14,472 bases of DNA from Methylococcales bacterium (GCA_024958995.1 JANXGZ010000005.1:1-14472); one strand, 5' to 3'. Shown: positions 6,950-14,472, counted from the first letter of the stretch. A program made the numbers and translations. Notes: a model not told the origin generated them from the sequence alone.

Positions 6950-9319
6950 TCAGGGCTCTAGATGCAACACCTGTGAGACCCGATCCGAAACGAAGGGCAT
7001 TGGACGACCGTTCGCCCAGTAAGGATACTGGTCCGAGTAGTTGTCCGAGAGAAAATGGCCCGACTGTCCGCCCGGCAGGTGAAGGATTCCTCTTCCGAAT
7101 TGCCCCGGAGAGATCACCAATCGTTCACTCGCGCTCAATCCCTGACTGATGACACGAACACAGAACACACACCCGCCGAGGGCTTGTTGGGGCATATCCA
7201 GCAGTCCCGATAACCATGGCAGCGCATGACTGAGAGGGTGCCGAATCCGGACCTCTCGAAACTGTGTCCAGGTAACATTTTCCAGTGTCGCACTAGCAAG
7301 CCTTTTCTTCATGCCAACAGCACTTTCTTCGAGAACCGCACGCAAAAAATCGTCCCACGATTCAAAATCGGTACTCGGCAGGGTTTCCGGTATTTTTTCA
7401 GTCAGCAACTGCCTCAACGGTGTCTCCTTTTGATACCAGCCGTATGCGAATTCCTTATCACGAGTGGCACACGATTTCAGAAAAGGCGCAAATACGCGCT
7501 TGACCAGCCGGTTCCTGAACGCGGCCAGCAGCGGCAGACCGCGGCTCTCTGCCCGAGCGAAACCATCCCACTGATCGACTTCGGCACGGACTTCTGCCAG
7601 TAACGGATTGGCAGACATGTATTCATCTGACACGAGCGACACCACCAGGTCCCTGTAAAAATCGTAGAAAGCGGTCCTTGAATCGAGCTGTAGTTGGAAA
7701 AGTTCCTTCTCGGTGATTGCCTGCATCGCCCTCAGTCTTTCACTAATGCGGTAAGCGCGGTAACCATAAGCAAAATTGTGCCCCAGGATGTGCGGATAAC
7801 CCCGCCCGATCGTCCGGTTATTGGCGGTCGCTAGAAAACCGGCCTCCGGATTGACAACCTGCGGCAATTCGTCGGGTCGCAGGAAACCGTTCCAGCCTGC
7901 CGTGCCATCGCGCCAATCTGTGCTGACCGTCCCGTCGAAGCCAGGCCGGCGCCTGGGGAAATAACCCATAAGAGTCCAGGCAATATTGCCTTCTTGATCA
8001 GCCAGCAATACGTTTTGCGGGGGACCACCAGTGCCACGGAGTATCGCTGCAGCCTCCTCCACCGACCCTACACGGTCCAGGTCGATCAGGCCCATGCCAA
8101 CCGCTTGCGGATCCAGGGCCGTCCAGTGAACGGCAACCGGGTGGCCCAGAAGCGGATGCATCCACACAGGACCCCACTCCGAAACTCGGACGACCAGCGT
8201 TTGCGGCTTATGCTCCTTAACGAGGATCTGATGTTCGACGAACTGTAGTTTCCGCCACCCCGTCCTTGTCCGATAACGCTGCGGATTCTCCGGGTCAAGC
8301 TCCAGCTTGACCAGGTCCAGTACATCGGCCATGAAGTTGGTAAATCCCCAGGCAACCCGTCCGTTGGAACCGGCAACAATGGCGGGGAGCCCGGGTAAGC
8401 TCAGGCCTGAAACCACCCGTCCCCCGTAACGCTGCGTTGCCCGGTACCAGGTATTCGGAACCGACAAAGGCAGATGCATGTCATTTGAGAGAATTGCCCG
8501 ACCATCGGCTGTCTTGTGACGATTGACCACCCAGTTGTTCGAACCGCGAGCTTCATTCGCCGTATCAATGTTCACAACGGCCTGCAAGTCACGGTTTTCC
8601 ATCAGAACAGCAGCCAAGTCGGCAGCCGGTACGGGTCCAATCGGCCTGGACGAACCCGAACCCCCGATCAGAACCGACGGGTAGAGATCCGTATCCGGGG
8701 TCAAAAATGAAGCCACCTGTTCCGGTAGGCACTCCTGCATGACGCTCAGCATGCGCTCTTCCGGTTCGGTCCAGGAAAGCAACTGAAACATCCCGAGAAC
8801 AGCCAGCATGCTGTCGCGCGGAGTCCAAGGGGAGGGCTCATACTGCAGCAAGGTAAATTCTGGAGCCAGGGTCTCCGCGTTTCGGATGTAGCTATTCACC
8901 CCCCGGGCATAGGCCACCAGAACAGCCCTGTGTTCGGCCGGCAAGTCATCGACCAGTCTCTCGGCCACACGCCCGAAGTCCAGGTGCAACTGCTCGATAT
9001 CGCTTGCCAACGCCGCTGCGCCGAAGATCTCTGCCAGGCGGCCAGTGGCCTTGCGGCGGACGAGATCCATCTGGAACAGGCGGTCACCGGCAGTCACGTA
9101 GCCAAGAGAAAACGCCGCGTCTTCACGAGTCGCGGCCCGAATATCCGGAATCCCGTAGGCATCAAACCGGATTGCCACGGCTGATCCCAGGCCGGATACG
9201 CTAACCCGGCCGGAACGTTGCGGTAGGGAAGAAACAACCTGGTAAGAAACCAGCGCGCTCACGACGGCAACCGCAACAACAACGACCAGAAACGCCGCAC
9301 GCAAGCCCTTCGGAAACAT
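6950..9319 (-). CDS. Penicillin acylase family Ntn-hydrolase, periplasmic
   Basis: This 789-residue precursor belongs to the penicillin G acylase / cephalosporin acylase / AHL acylase family, which cleaves amide bonds after self-processing into alpha and beta chains. An uncleaved-anchor or signal segment spans residues 8-29, so the enzyme is exported. The alpha chain shows GIPDIRAATREDAAFSLGY, RLFQMDLVRR and GRLAEIFG. The autocatalytic site is G259-S260 in RGSNNWVV, making S260 the first residue of the beta chain and the nucleophile. Counting from it, beta-23 is H282 (NDMH), as in cephalosporin and AHL acylases rather than the Gln of penicillin G acylase, and beta-241 is N500 in TANNRT, the oxyanion position. 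The natural substrate cannot be told from sequence; lactone-signal, antibiotic or lipopeptide amides are possible. The start ATG at 9319 has a weak ribosome site. It is divergent from rph across 66 bp. Confidence 0.93.
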   Translation of the reverse strand: MFPKGLRAAFLVVVVAVAVVSALVSYQVVSSLPQRSGRVSVSGLGSAVAIRFDAYGIPDIRAATREDAAFSLGYVTAGDRLFQMDLVRRKATGRLAEIFGAAALASDIEQLHLDFGRVAERLVDDLPAEHRAVLVAYARGVNSYIRNAETLAPEFTLLQYEPSPWTPRDSMLAVLGMFQLLSWTEPEERMLSVMQECLPEQVASFLTPDTDLYPSVLIGGSGSSRPIGPVPAADLAAVLMENRDLQAVVNIDTANEARGSNNWVVNRHKTADGRAILSNDMHLPLSVPNTWYRATQRYGGRVVSGLSLPGLPAIVAGSNGRVAWGFTNFMADVLDLVKLELDPENPQRYRTRTGWRKLQFVEHQILVKEHKPQTLVVRVSEWGPVWMHPLLGHPVAVHWTALDPQAVGMGLIDLDRVGSVEEAAAILRGTGGPPQNVLLADQEGNIAWTLMGYFPRRRPGFDGTVSTDWRDGTAGWNGFLRPDELPQVVNPEAGFLATANNRTIGRGYPHILGHNFAYGYRAYRISERLRAMQAITEKELFQLQLDSRTAFYDFYRDLVVSLVSDEYMSANPLLAEVRAEVDQWDGFARAESRGLPLLAAFRNRLVKRVFAPFLKSCATRDKEFAYGWYQKETPLRQLLTEKIPETLPSTDFESWDDFLRAVLEESAVGMKKRLASATLENVTWTQFREVRIRHPLSHALPWLSGLLDMPQQALGGCVFCVRVISQGLSASERLVISPGQFGRGILHLPGGQSGHFLSDNYSDQYPYWANGRPMPFVSDRVSQVLHLEP

Positions 9320-9340
9320 CCGGAAAAATCTTATGGTGAA

Positions 9341-9370
9341 TGCGGTATACTACCGCACTTTTTATTTTAT
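9341..9370 (+). promoter_or_regulatory. Hairpin with T-rich tail and embedded TATACT box before rph
   Basis: TGCGGTA (9341-9347) pairs perfectly with TACCGCA (9351-9357) around TAC, and CTTTTTATTTTAT follows. On the plus strand this has the outline of a small intrinsic terminator. The hairpin also contains TATACT (9346-9351), a good -10 hexamer, without a clear -35 at 17 bp. The rph start is 28 bases beyond the stem. As it lies in a 66-bp divergent spacer it may be the rph promoter, an operator acting on both genes, or an attenuator. The sequence alone does not decide. Confidence 0.45.
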
Positions 9371-9385
9371 GACCTGAGAACAAGC

Positions 9386-10105
9386 ATGAGACCGAGCAGG
9401 CGCAACGCGGACGATTTAAGAGAAATCAAACTAACCAGCAACTTTACCCGACATGCGGAAGGATCCGTTCTTGTTGAATTCGGCGACACGCGAGTACTCT
9501 GCAATGCCAGCGTTGAAAACCGCGTTCCTCGCTTTCTGAAAGGACGCGGCGAAGGCTGGATCACCGCCGAGTACGGGATGCTGCCGCGATCCACCCACGA
9601 CCGCATGCCTCGGGAAGCCGCGCGCGGCAAACAGGGCGGGCGAACACTGGAAATCCAGAGGCTAATTGGCCGTTCACTGCGGGCCGCGGTCGATTTGCAA
9701 GCGCTCGGAGAACGAACAATCACCATCGATTGCGACGTAATCCAGGCCGATGGAGGAACGCGTACTGCATCGATTACCGGCGGGTTTGTCGCTCTTTCAC
9801 TGGCAATGTCCAGACTGATGCGTAAAAAGCAGATCAAAACCAACCCGATTCACGGACAGATCGCCGCGGTCTCGGTGGGTATTTACAACGGCACCCCGAT
9901 CCTCGACCTGGATTACAGCGAAGACAGCTCGGCCGAAACCGACATGAACGTCGTCATGAACGATGCCGCAGCGTTTATCGAAATCCAGGGAACTGCGGAA
10001 GGTCATGCCTTTCGCAGAGAAGAACTGGACTCCATGCTGGAACTGGCCCGTAACGGTATCAATCAGATCATGGAAAAACAGCGGAGCGCTCTCGGGCTGG
10101 ACTGA
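9386..10105 (+). CDS. rph: Ribonuclease PH
   Basis: RNase PH is a phosphate-dependent 3'-to-5' exoribonuclease that trims tRNA and other RNA 3' ends, working as a hexamer in the cytoplasm. The 239 residues are full length. The start MRPSRRNADDLREIKLTSNF is typical. Phosphate-binding R86 (GKQGGRTLEIQ) and the G124-T125-R126 trio in ADGGTRTASITGGF are present. D180 and D186 in YSEDSSAETDMNVVMN are at the metal-binding positions of the family. E. coli K-12 carries an rph frameshift that removes activity; this copy is intact. GAGAA upstream of ATG 9386 is a reasonable Shine-Dalgarno sequence. Its stop overlaps the rdgB start by one base (TGATG), indicating coupled translation. Confidence 0.97.
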   Translation: MRPSRRNADDLREIKLTSNFTRHAEGSVLVEFGDTRVLCNASVENRVPRFLKGRGEGWITAEYGMLPRSTHDRMPREAARGKQGGRTLEIQRLIGRSLRAAVDLQALGERTITIDCDVIQADGGTRTASITGGFVALSLAMSRLMRKKQIKTNPIHGQIAAVSVGIYNGTPILDLDYSEDSSAETDMNVVMNDAAAFIEIQGTAEGHAFRREELDSMLELARNGINQIMEKQRSALGLD

Positions 10106-10701
10106 TGCCTAACCGAATTGTACTGGCGACCGGGAATCCGGGAAAGATTAGGGAAATTCAGTCCATCCTCGAACCTTACCTGATCGTTCCACAGTCCGAT
10201 TTCGATGTGCCAACCGTTGAGGAAACCGGCACCACTTTTGTCGAAAATGCGATTATCAAGGCCCGCAATGCAGCTAAGCATAGCGGCCTGCCAGCCATCG
10301 CCGACGACTCGGGAATTGAGGTAGATGCCCTCAACGGTGCCCCGGGTGTACGTTCTGCCCGATACTCGGGGCCCGCTGCCGACGACCAGCAAAATCTGGA
10401 CAAGTTGCTGCAGGAAATGATTTCTGTAGTTGACGACCATCGCAACGCGCGATTTCGCTGCGTTATCGTCTACATGAGACATGCTGAAGATCCCTGCCCC
10501 ATCATCACGGAGGGAACCTGGGAAGGCACAATCCTACGCCAGAGCCGGGGTGCCAATGGCTTCGGCTACGACCCGGTATTCCTGCTTCCTGAACTGGGGT
10601 GTACCTCCGCCGAACTCGCTCCCGATCAAAAGAATCGCCTGAGCCACCGGGCACAGGCCTTGAACACTCTGGCAGAACAGCTGGAGAAAAGCCGGTTGTG
10701 A
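10105..10701 (+). CDS. rdgB: XTP/dITP diphosphatase (house-cleaning nucleotidase)
   Basis: RdgB hydrolyses dITP, XTP and related deaminated purine nucleotides to monophosphates and pyrophosphate, keeping them out of DNA and RNA. The 198 residues match the HAM1/RdgB family. ATGNPGKIREIQ (8-19) is the substrate-binding loop, FVENAIIKARNAA carries the metal-site glutamate, and IADDSGIEVDALNGAPGVRSARY includes the catalytic aspartate at about D68. GFGYDPVF and SHRAQAL complete the base-recognition region. The ATG overlaps the rph stop (TGATG) and the TGA overlaps the hemW start (GTGA). The rdgB-hemW pairing is also seen in E. coli (yggV-yggW). Confidence 0.96.
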   Translation: MPNRIVLATGNPGKIREIQSILEPYLIVPQSDFDVPTVEETGTTFVENAIIKARNAAKHSGLPAIADDSGIEVDALNGAPGVRSARYSGPAADDQQNLDKLLQEMISVVDDHRNARFRCVIVYMRHAEDPCPIITEGTWEGTILRQSRGANGFGYDPVFLLPELGCTSAELAPDQKNRLSHRAQALNTLAEQLEKSRL

Positions 10702-11846
10702 TCCATCAGCCTCCTGTCCTCGGGCTGTACATTCACATTCCCTGGTGCATCAAGAAATGTCCGTATTGCGATTTCAATTCGCACGCGATCACCGACGGAA
10801 TCCCCGAGAAACGCTATACAGAGGCTCTCCTCCGTGATCTGGAACAAGAATTGCCAGCAATCCGCAATCGCCAAATCGACACGATCTTTTTCGGCGGCGG
10901 AACGCCCAGCCTTTTCACGGCGGAAGCGATCCATGAGCTGATTCAGGCCATTAGCAAGAAAGTATCCTTTTCAGCCGACATTGAAATCACTCTGGAAGCC
11001 AACCCTGGGACCGTGGAGAAAGGCCGCTTCAAGGGGTTCATGGATGCCGGGGTCAACCGCCTTTCGATCGGAGTCCAGAGCTTTCAGCCTGCGCACCTAA
11101 AATCCCTGGGGCGCATTCACAGCGCTGGCGAAGCGGTCCTTGCGACAGAAGAAGCCCGGGCTGCGGGAATCGACAATTTCAACCTTGATCTGATGTACGG
11201 ACTACCGAGCCAAACCCGGGCCGAGGCTGCTGACGATGTGCAAAAGGCCATCGCCCTGGAGCCTTCCCACATTTCCTACTACCAGCTGACGATCGAAGCC
11301 CATACCCGGTTCGCCAGCTTTCCCCCCAGCCTGCCGAGCGACGATGAAATCTGGGATATACAGTCCGAAAACAGGTCGACTCTCGCTGAACACGGTTACT
11401 CCCAGTATGAAGTTTCTGCCTATGCCAAGATCGGTTGCCGATGCCGACACAACATGAACTACTGGACCTTTGGAGACTACATTGGAATCGGCGCTGGCGC
11501 TCATGGAAAATTCACAGAAGCGGGCTCGGTCCATCGGAGCTGGAAAACACGGCATCCGGAGCAATACCTGAAAACGGCAGGCACACCAGCAAGCATCGGT
11601 AAGCGTACCTGTATTTCCAGCGAGGACATAAAGCTGGAGTTCCTGATGAATGCGCTGAGACTTTCGGACGGCTTTGAAAAAGGCCTGTTCCGGCGTCGCA
11701 CCGGACTCGAACTGTCGGCGCTGGAGCCGCAGCTGACCCAATGCATCGAGGAGTCTCTGATCGAGCAGGATGCCAACCACATTCGCTGTACCAACAGGGG
11801 CCAGACCTTTCTCGACGAAATCCTGCGCCGTTTCATTCCGGAGTGA
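10698..11846 (+). CDS. hemW: Radical SAM haem chaperone HemW
   Basis: HemW is a radical-SAM-fold protein related to coproporphyrinogen III dehydrogenase. It binds haem and a 4Fe-4S cluster and delivers haem to membrane cytochromes; it was long misnamed HemN-like. I choose the GTG at 10698, giving 382 residues, close to the usual 378. It overlaps the rdgB stop as GTGA, has GGAG 11 bases upstream, and puts the conserved start LGLYIHIPWC at residue 8. A frame extension to 10599 lies inside rdgB and lacks family-like sequence. The cluster motif is C17-x3-C21-x2-C24 followed by DFNSH, with FFGGGTP at 64-70. SIGVQSFQ, FNLDLMYGLPSQT, YYQLTIEA, YEVSAYA and GIGAGAHGKF follow, and a C-terminal HemN-type domain holds LEFLMNALRLSDGF. 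Confidence 0.95.
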   Translation: MIHQPPVLGLYIHIPWCIKKCPYCDFNSHAITDGIPEKRYTEALLRDLEQELPAIRNRQIDTIFFGGGTPSLFTAEAIHELIQAISKKVSFSADIEITLEANPGTVEKGRFKGFMDAGVNRLSIGVQSFQPAHLKSLGRIHSAGEAVLATEEARAAGIDNFNLDLMYGLPSQTRAEAADDVQKAIALEPSHISYYQLTIEAHTRFASFPPSLPSDDEIWDIQSENRSTLAEHGYSQYEVSAYAKIGCRCRHNMNYWTFGDYIGIGAGAHGKFTEAGSVHRSWKTRHPEQYLKTAGTPASIGKRTCISSEDIKLEFLMNALRLSDGFEKGLFRRRTGLELSALEPQLTQCIEESLIEQDANHIRCTNRGQTFLDEILRRFIPE

Positions 11847-11935
11847 ACCCCGTCCATTGGCCAGACAAAATCAGGTTTTGCGACTGACCAACGATGCACC
11901 AGCCCTGCGATCGAGACCGCTCGACTGCCAATGAC

Positions 11936-11968
11936 GGGCCGACTACTATGACATCTGGCCCATTTTTG
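11936..11968 (+). terminator. Terminator or attenuator between hemW and pyrE
   Basis: GGGCC (11936-11940) pairs perfectly with GGCCC (11957-11961) around a 16-base loop, followed by ATTTTTG. The stem can be lengthened by GA and TC if one T is bulged. It ends 126 bp before the pyrE ATG. It could close the rph-rdgB-hemW transcript, or act as a pyrimidine-sensitive attenuator as in the rph-pyrE leader of enteric bacteria. The remaining 11847-12093 shows no gene that I trust and no clear promoter. Confidence 0.5.
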
Positions 11969-12093
11969 ATATCTTGACCAGCCAGATCAGGAAGGCCTTG
12001 TCGATGACGCTGGATCAAATCGAAGTCGGCAGGAAACGTCCGAACCGAATGCCTAACCGCTTTCCCGCCCAGGCCAGAAGGAGAACAGTTTCA

Positions 12094-12747
12094 ATGTCTC
12101 AACTAGAGCATTATCAGCGCGAATTCATCGAGTACGCGATCCAGTCGAGGGTTTTGCGGTTCGGAGAATTTCGTCTGAAATCCGGCCGTATGAGTCCCTA
12201 CTTCTTCAACACCGGGTTGTTCGATTCCGGTAAGCAGCTTTCGAAGCTGGGGAAATTCTACGCAAGGGCCCTGCGGCACGCCGGGATCATCACCAACGTT
12301 CTCTACGGCCCTGCCTACAAGGGGATTCCCCTGGTATCGGCAACTTCGATCGCACTTGCCGAGGAATTTGACGTCGACCTGCCGTTTACCTTCAATCGCA
12401 AAGAAGTCAAGGATCATGGTGAAGGGGGAACCCTGGTGGGCGCAGCGCTGACCGGGTCGGTACTGATCCTGGACGATGTCATCACGGCCGGCACATCCGT
12501 CCGTCAATCGGTGGAAATCATCCGACAGGCCGGGGCACAACCCTGCGGAGTGCTAATCGCACTGGACCGCCAGGAGCGAGGACAACAGCCCGTATCCGCA
12601 GTGACCGAGGTCAGTATCGAGCTCAACATGCCGATCTATTCCATCATCAAGCTGGAGCACATCATCGAGTACCTCAATCACGAAACCAGTTTCTCGGAAG
12701 AACTCGTGATCATCAAGCGCTATTATAGCCAGTACGGTTGTCCCTGA
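12094..12747 (+). CDS. pyrE: Orotate phosphoribosyltransferase
   Basis: PyrE attaches PRPP ribose-phosphate to orotate to give orotidine monophosphate in pyrimidine synthesis. The 217 residues are standard. FGEFRLKSGRMSPYFFNTG (23-41) is the conserved N-terminal segment, YGPAYKGIPL (71-80) follows, and the flexible catalytic loop NRKEVKDHGEGG (101-112) carries K103, K106 and H108. VLILDDVITAGTS (123-135) is the PRPP-binding motif. The ATG at 12094 is chosen because AGAAGGAGAA lies about 10 bases upstream and MSQLEHYQREFIEYA is a normal start. The frame is open back to a TTG at 11974, but those 40 extra residues are basic and unlike the family. pyrE is convergent with argB. Confidence 0.97.
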   Translation: MSQLEHYQREFIEYAIQSRVLRFGEFRLKSGRMSPYFFNTGLFDSGKQLSKLGKFYARALRHAGIITNVLYGPAYKGIPLVSATSIALAEEFDVDLPFTFNRKEVKDHGEGGTLVGAALTGSVLILDDVITAGTSVRQSVEIIRQAGAQPCGVLIALDRQERGQQPVSAVTEVSIELNMPIYSIIKLEHIIEYLNHETSFSEELVIIKRYYSQYGCP

Positions 12748-12760
12748 GACTGTACGGCAG

Positions 12761-12778
12761 CCCCGCGCACGCACGGGG
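12761..12778. terminator. GC-rich hairpin after pyrE
   Basis: CCCCG (12761-12765) pairs with CGGGG (12774-12778) around 8 bases, starting 14 bp after the pyrE stop. No T-run follows on either strand. It may stall polymerase or protect the pyrE mRNA end, but it is not a classical intrinsic terminator. Confidence 0.35.
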
Positions 12779-12804
12779 GACTTAAAACGTTCTGTTGCCA
12801 GGAC

Positions 12805-12832
12805 TGGCTTCGGCCAAACTCTCCTGTTTGGC
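12805..12832. terminator. Competing hairpins between pyrE and argB
   Basis: GCCAAAC (12813-12819) pairs perfectly with GTTTGGC (12826-12832) around TCTCCT. An overlapping smaller hairpin has TGGC (12805-12808) and GCCA (12813-12816) closed by the stable tetraloop TTCG. The two exclude each other because they share GCCA. They lie in the 115-bp space between convergent genes, so a bidirectional end-of-transcript role is likely, though no T-run is present on either side. Confidence 0.4.
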
Positions 12833-12862
12833 TCATCACCGCTCAAAAATTACAGATTCGGA

Positions 12863-13771
12863 CTACCGCGTAACAATCAGGGTTCCGACCCCATGATCTG
12901 TAAACAACTCCAGAAGTACAGCATGCTGAACCCGTCCATCGATGATGTGCGCGGATCTCACGCCCGCCTGCAATGCCTCCGCGGCACAGAGGGTTTTTGG
13001 AATCATCCCGCCATGGATCGTACCATCCGCGATTAACCTGTCGATTTCCGCAATTGAGATACCAGTAACCAGCTCACTATTCTTGTCTAGAATGCCCGGC
13101 GTATTGGTGAGCAGGATCAGCTTTTCCGCGTTCAGCTTCTCGGCGACTTTGCCCGCAACCAGATCAGCGTTGATGTTATAGGAAAGGCCGTCTTCTCCGA
13201 CACCGATCGGCGCGATCACCGGGATAAAGTCGCTATCGCCCAGCATTTCGACGATCTTGGTATCGATGCTGGTCACCTCGCCAACCTGGCCCAGGTCCAC
13301 TGATTCACTCTCATCTGAATCTGGAGTACCGGGCCGCAGCTGGATCTTCCTGGCCCTGATGAAATCCCCGTCTTTCCCTGTCAACCCCACGGCACGCCCC
13401 CCGTGCCTGTTGATCAGGTTCACGATCTCCTTGTTGACCAGCCCGCCAAGAACCATCTCCACCACGTCCATGGTTTCCTGGTCGGTCACCCGCAAGCCAT
13501 CAACAAATTGACTGTCCTTTCCCAGCCGACCGAGCAGATTCCCAATCTGCGGTCCGCCACCATGAACGATTACCGGTTTCAGTCCCACCAGTCTCATCAG
13601 CACAATGTCACGGGCGAAGCTGCTCTTGAGCCCCTCGTCCGTCATCGCGTTTCCGCCGTACTTGATGACGACGGTCTTGTTGTGGAACTTCTGGATATAC
13701 GGAAGAGCCTCGGTCAGAACCCGGGCAATTTCCAGGGCAGCACCATGCTGCAGGGTTTCTTGCTTGTCCAT
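12863..13771 (-). CDS. argB: Acetylglutamate kinase
   Basis: ArgB phosphorylates N-acetylglutamate, the second step of arginine synthesis. The 302 residues are near the 301 of the Pseudomonas enzyme. TVVIKYGGNAM (33-43, with K37), VIVHGGGPQIG (67-77), GLRVTDQETMDVVEMVL, LTGKDGDF, SYNINADLVAGKVAEKL and LLTNTPGILD are family landmarks, and MIPKTLCAAEAL lies near the C terminus. The N-terminal helix before the kinase core (about 10-30, ALEIARVLTEALPYIQKF) is the feature of hexameric, arginine-inhibited acetylglutamate kinases, so feedback control by arginine is expected. The ATG at 13771 follows the algC stop by 4 bases, and the AGG of its weak ribosome site overlaps that stop, implying coupled translation. 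Confidence 0.97.
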   Translation of the reverse strand: MDKQETLQHGAALEIARVLTEALPYIQKFHNKTVVIKYGGNAMTDEGLKSSFARDIVLMRLVGLKPVIVHGGGPQIGNLLGRLGKDSQFVDGLRVTDQETMDVVEMVLGGLVNKEIVNLINRHGGRAVGLTGKDGDFIRARKIQLRPGTPDSDESESVDLGQVGEVTSIDTKIVEMLGDSDFIPVIAPIGVGEDGLSYNINADLVAGKVAEKLNAEKLILLTNTPGILDKNSELVTGISIAEIDRLIADGTIHGGMIPKTLCAAEALQAGVRSAHIIDGRVQHAVLLELFTDHGVGTLIVTR

Positions 13772-13775
13772 AAAC

Positions 13776-14472
13776 CTAAAAGGGCAATTGAATGTCGGGT
13801 TTGACCCGTGTCATGGCCATCCTGAACTTTTCCTGAATGACTTTAAGGGCCTGTTCGGTGTCGGCCTCGAAACGAATGACCAGTGACGGGGTCGTGTTGG
13901 AAGCACGCACCAGCCCCCAGCCATCATCGTAATCCGCACGCAAGCCATCGATATCGGTAATCCTGGCGTCCGGAAACGGGTTGGATTCCACCAGTTCATT
14001 GACGAAAGTGAACGTTTCGCCTTCCGCCAGCGTGACGTTGAGCTCTGGAGTATTGACACTGTCAGGCAGTTCTGCAAAGACTTCTCTGCTCAGCCTTCGG
14101 TCCGCCGACAGGATTTCGATCATCCTGGCCGCGGAATACAGTCCATCATCGAAACCGTACCAACGCTCGCTGAAAAAGATATGGCCGCTCATTTCACCCG
14201 CCAGCGCCGCGCCGGTCTCCTTGATCTTGGCCTTGATCAGGGAATGGCCCGTTTTCCACATCAAGGGGTTTCCCCCGTTCCGGGAAATTTCCTCTGCCAG
14301 GTTCCTTGAACATTTAACATCGAAAATGATATCCGCACCCGGTTGCCTCGACAAGACATCGGCGGCAAACAGCATCAGTTGCCGGTCGGGCCAGATGATC
14401 TTTCCGGACGAATCGACGACGCCGAGCCGATCCCCATCGCCGTCAAAGGCAATCCCGAGATTCGCATTTTCC
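13776..14472 (-). CDS. algC: Phosphomannomutase/phosphoglucomutase, C-terminal part (cut by window end)
   Basis: This enzyme moves phosphate between C6 and C1 of mannose and glucose, supplying precursors for lipopolysaccharide and exopolysaccharides. Only the last 231 codons are present and the start lies beyond 14472. What remains holds the metal-binding loop FDGDGDRLGVVD (about 14415-14450), the sugar-recognition segment GEMSGHIFFSERWYGFDDG (about 14140-14200), and the phosphate-binding domain-4 motif RASNTTPSLVIRFEADTEQA (about 13850-13908). The catalytic phosphoserine is outside the window. These segments closely follow the Pseudomonas AlgC pattern. The algC-argB order is also found in Pseudomonas. 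The TAG stop is 4 bp before the argB start. Confidence 0.93.
   Translation of the reverse strand, partial: ENANLGIAFDGDGDRLGVVDSSGKIIWPDRQLMLFAADVLSRQPGADIIFDVKCSRNLAEEISRNGGNPLMWKTGHSLIKAKIKETGAALAGEMSGHIFFSERWYGFDDGLYSAARMIEILSADRRLSREVFAELPDSVNTPELNVTLAEGETFTFVNELVESNPFPDARITDIDGLRADYDDGWGLVRASNTTPSLVIRFEADTEQALKVIQEKFRMAMTRVKPDIQLPF

Noticed and set aside
11202..11780. Antisense frame of 192 codons within hemW
   Set aside because: It lies wholly opposite conserved hemW sequence and has no motif of its own.
11833..12018. Minus-strand 61-codon frame across the hemW-pyrE gap
   Set aside because: It overlaps the hemW end and the hairpin at 11936-11968, and does not resemble crc, the gene expected in this position in Pseudomonas.
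11974..12093. N-terminal extension of PyrE by 40 residues from a TTG
   Set aside because: A strong Shine-Dalgarno sequence precedes ATG 12094 and the extension is unlike PyrE proteins.
1..14472. CRISPR, mobile element, toxin-antitoxin or defence system
   Set aside because: I saw no spaced direct repeats, transposase, integrase or paired small toxin-like genes; almost every gene is a core function.

Overview
The window looks like the chromosome of a gammaproteobacterium with moderately high GC. A dusB-fis pair followed by purH-purD is a gammaproteobacterial arrangement, and Fis itself is typical of that class. The yicC, rph, pyrE, argB and algC homologues lie close together here; by general knowledge they also lie near each other in Pseudomonas, but crc, the usual neighbour of pyrE and rph there, is absent. 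I cannot name the genus. Nearly all genes are core metabolism or RNA maintenance. I see no tRNA, rRNA, insertion sequence, phage gene, CRISPR array or defence system.

Left block, plus strand (1-4470): dusB overlaps fis by 4 bp, and purH and purD follow. These make a tRNA dihydrouridine synthase, a nucleoid protein and three enzyme activities of purine synthesis (PurD for an early step, bifunctional PurH for the last two). Two alternative hairpins lie between fis and purH. After purD comes a 273-bp gap without a confident gene. It holds 59 further sense codons in the purD frame, a perfect 14-bp palindrome and a weak hairpin followed by eight T.

Middle block (4471-9319): a tryptophan-rich 207-residue protein of unknown function (plus strand) converges on a minus-strand group. 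That group, in order of transcription, is a penicillin-acylase-family Ntn hydrolase (6950-9319), yicC (5818-6684) and a seven-helix membrane protein (5113-5733). The tryptophan-rich protein and the membrane protein are the least understood genes in the window.

Right block (9320-14472): rph, rdgB and hemW form a tightly coupled plus-strand operon, divergent from the acylase gene across 66 bp. A terminator-like hairpin and then pyrE follow. pyrE converges on argB and algC (minus strand, 4 bp apart), and algC is cut by the window end. The block joins RNA 3'-end processing, nucleotide-pool cleaning, haem handling, pyrimidine synthesis, arginine synthesis and sugar-phosphate supply for surface polysaccharides. 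I found no convincing new system. The best leads are the two unknown genes, the gap after purD, the acylase, and the hairpins before pyrE and rph.
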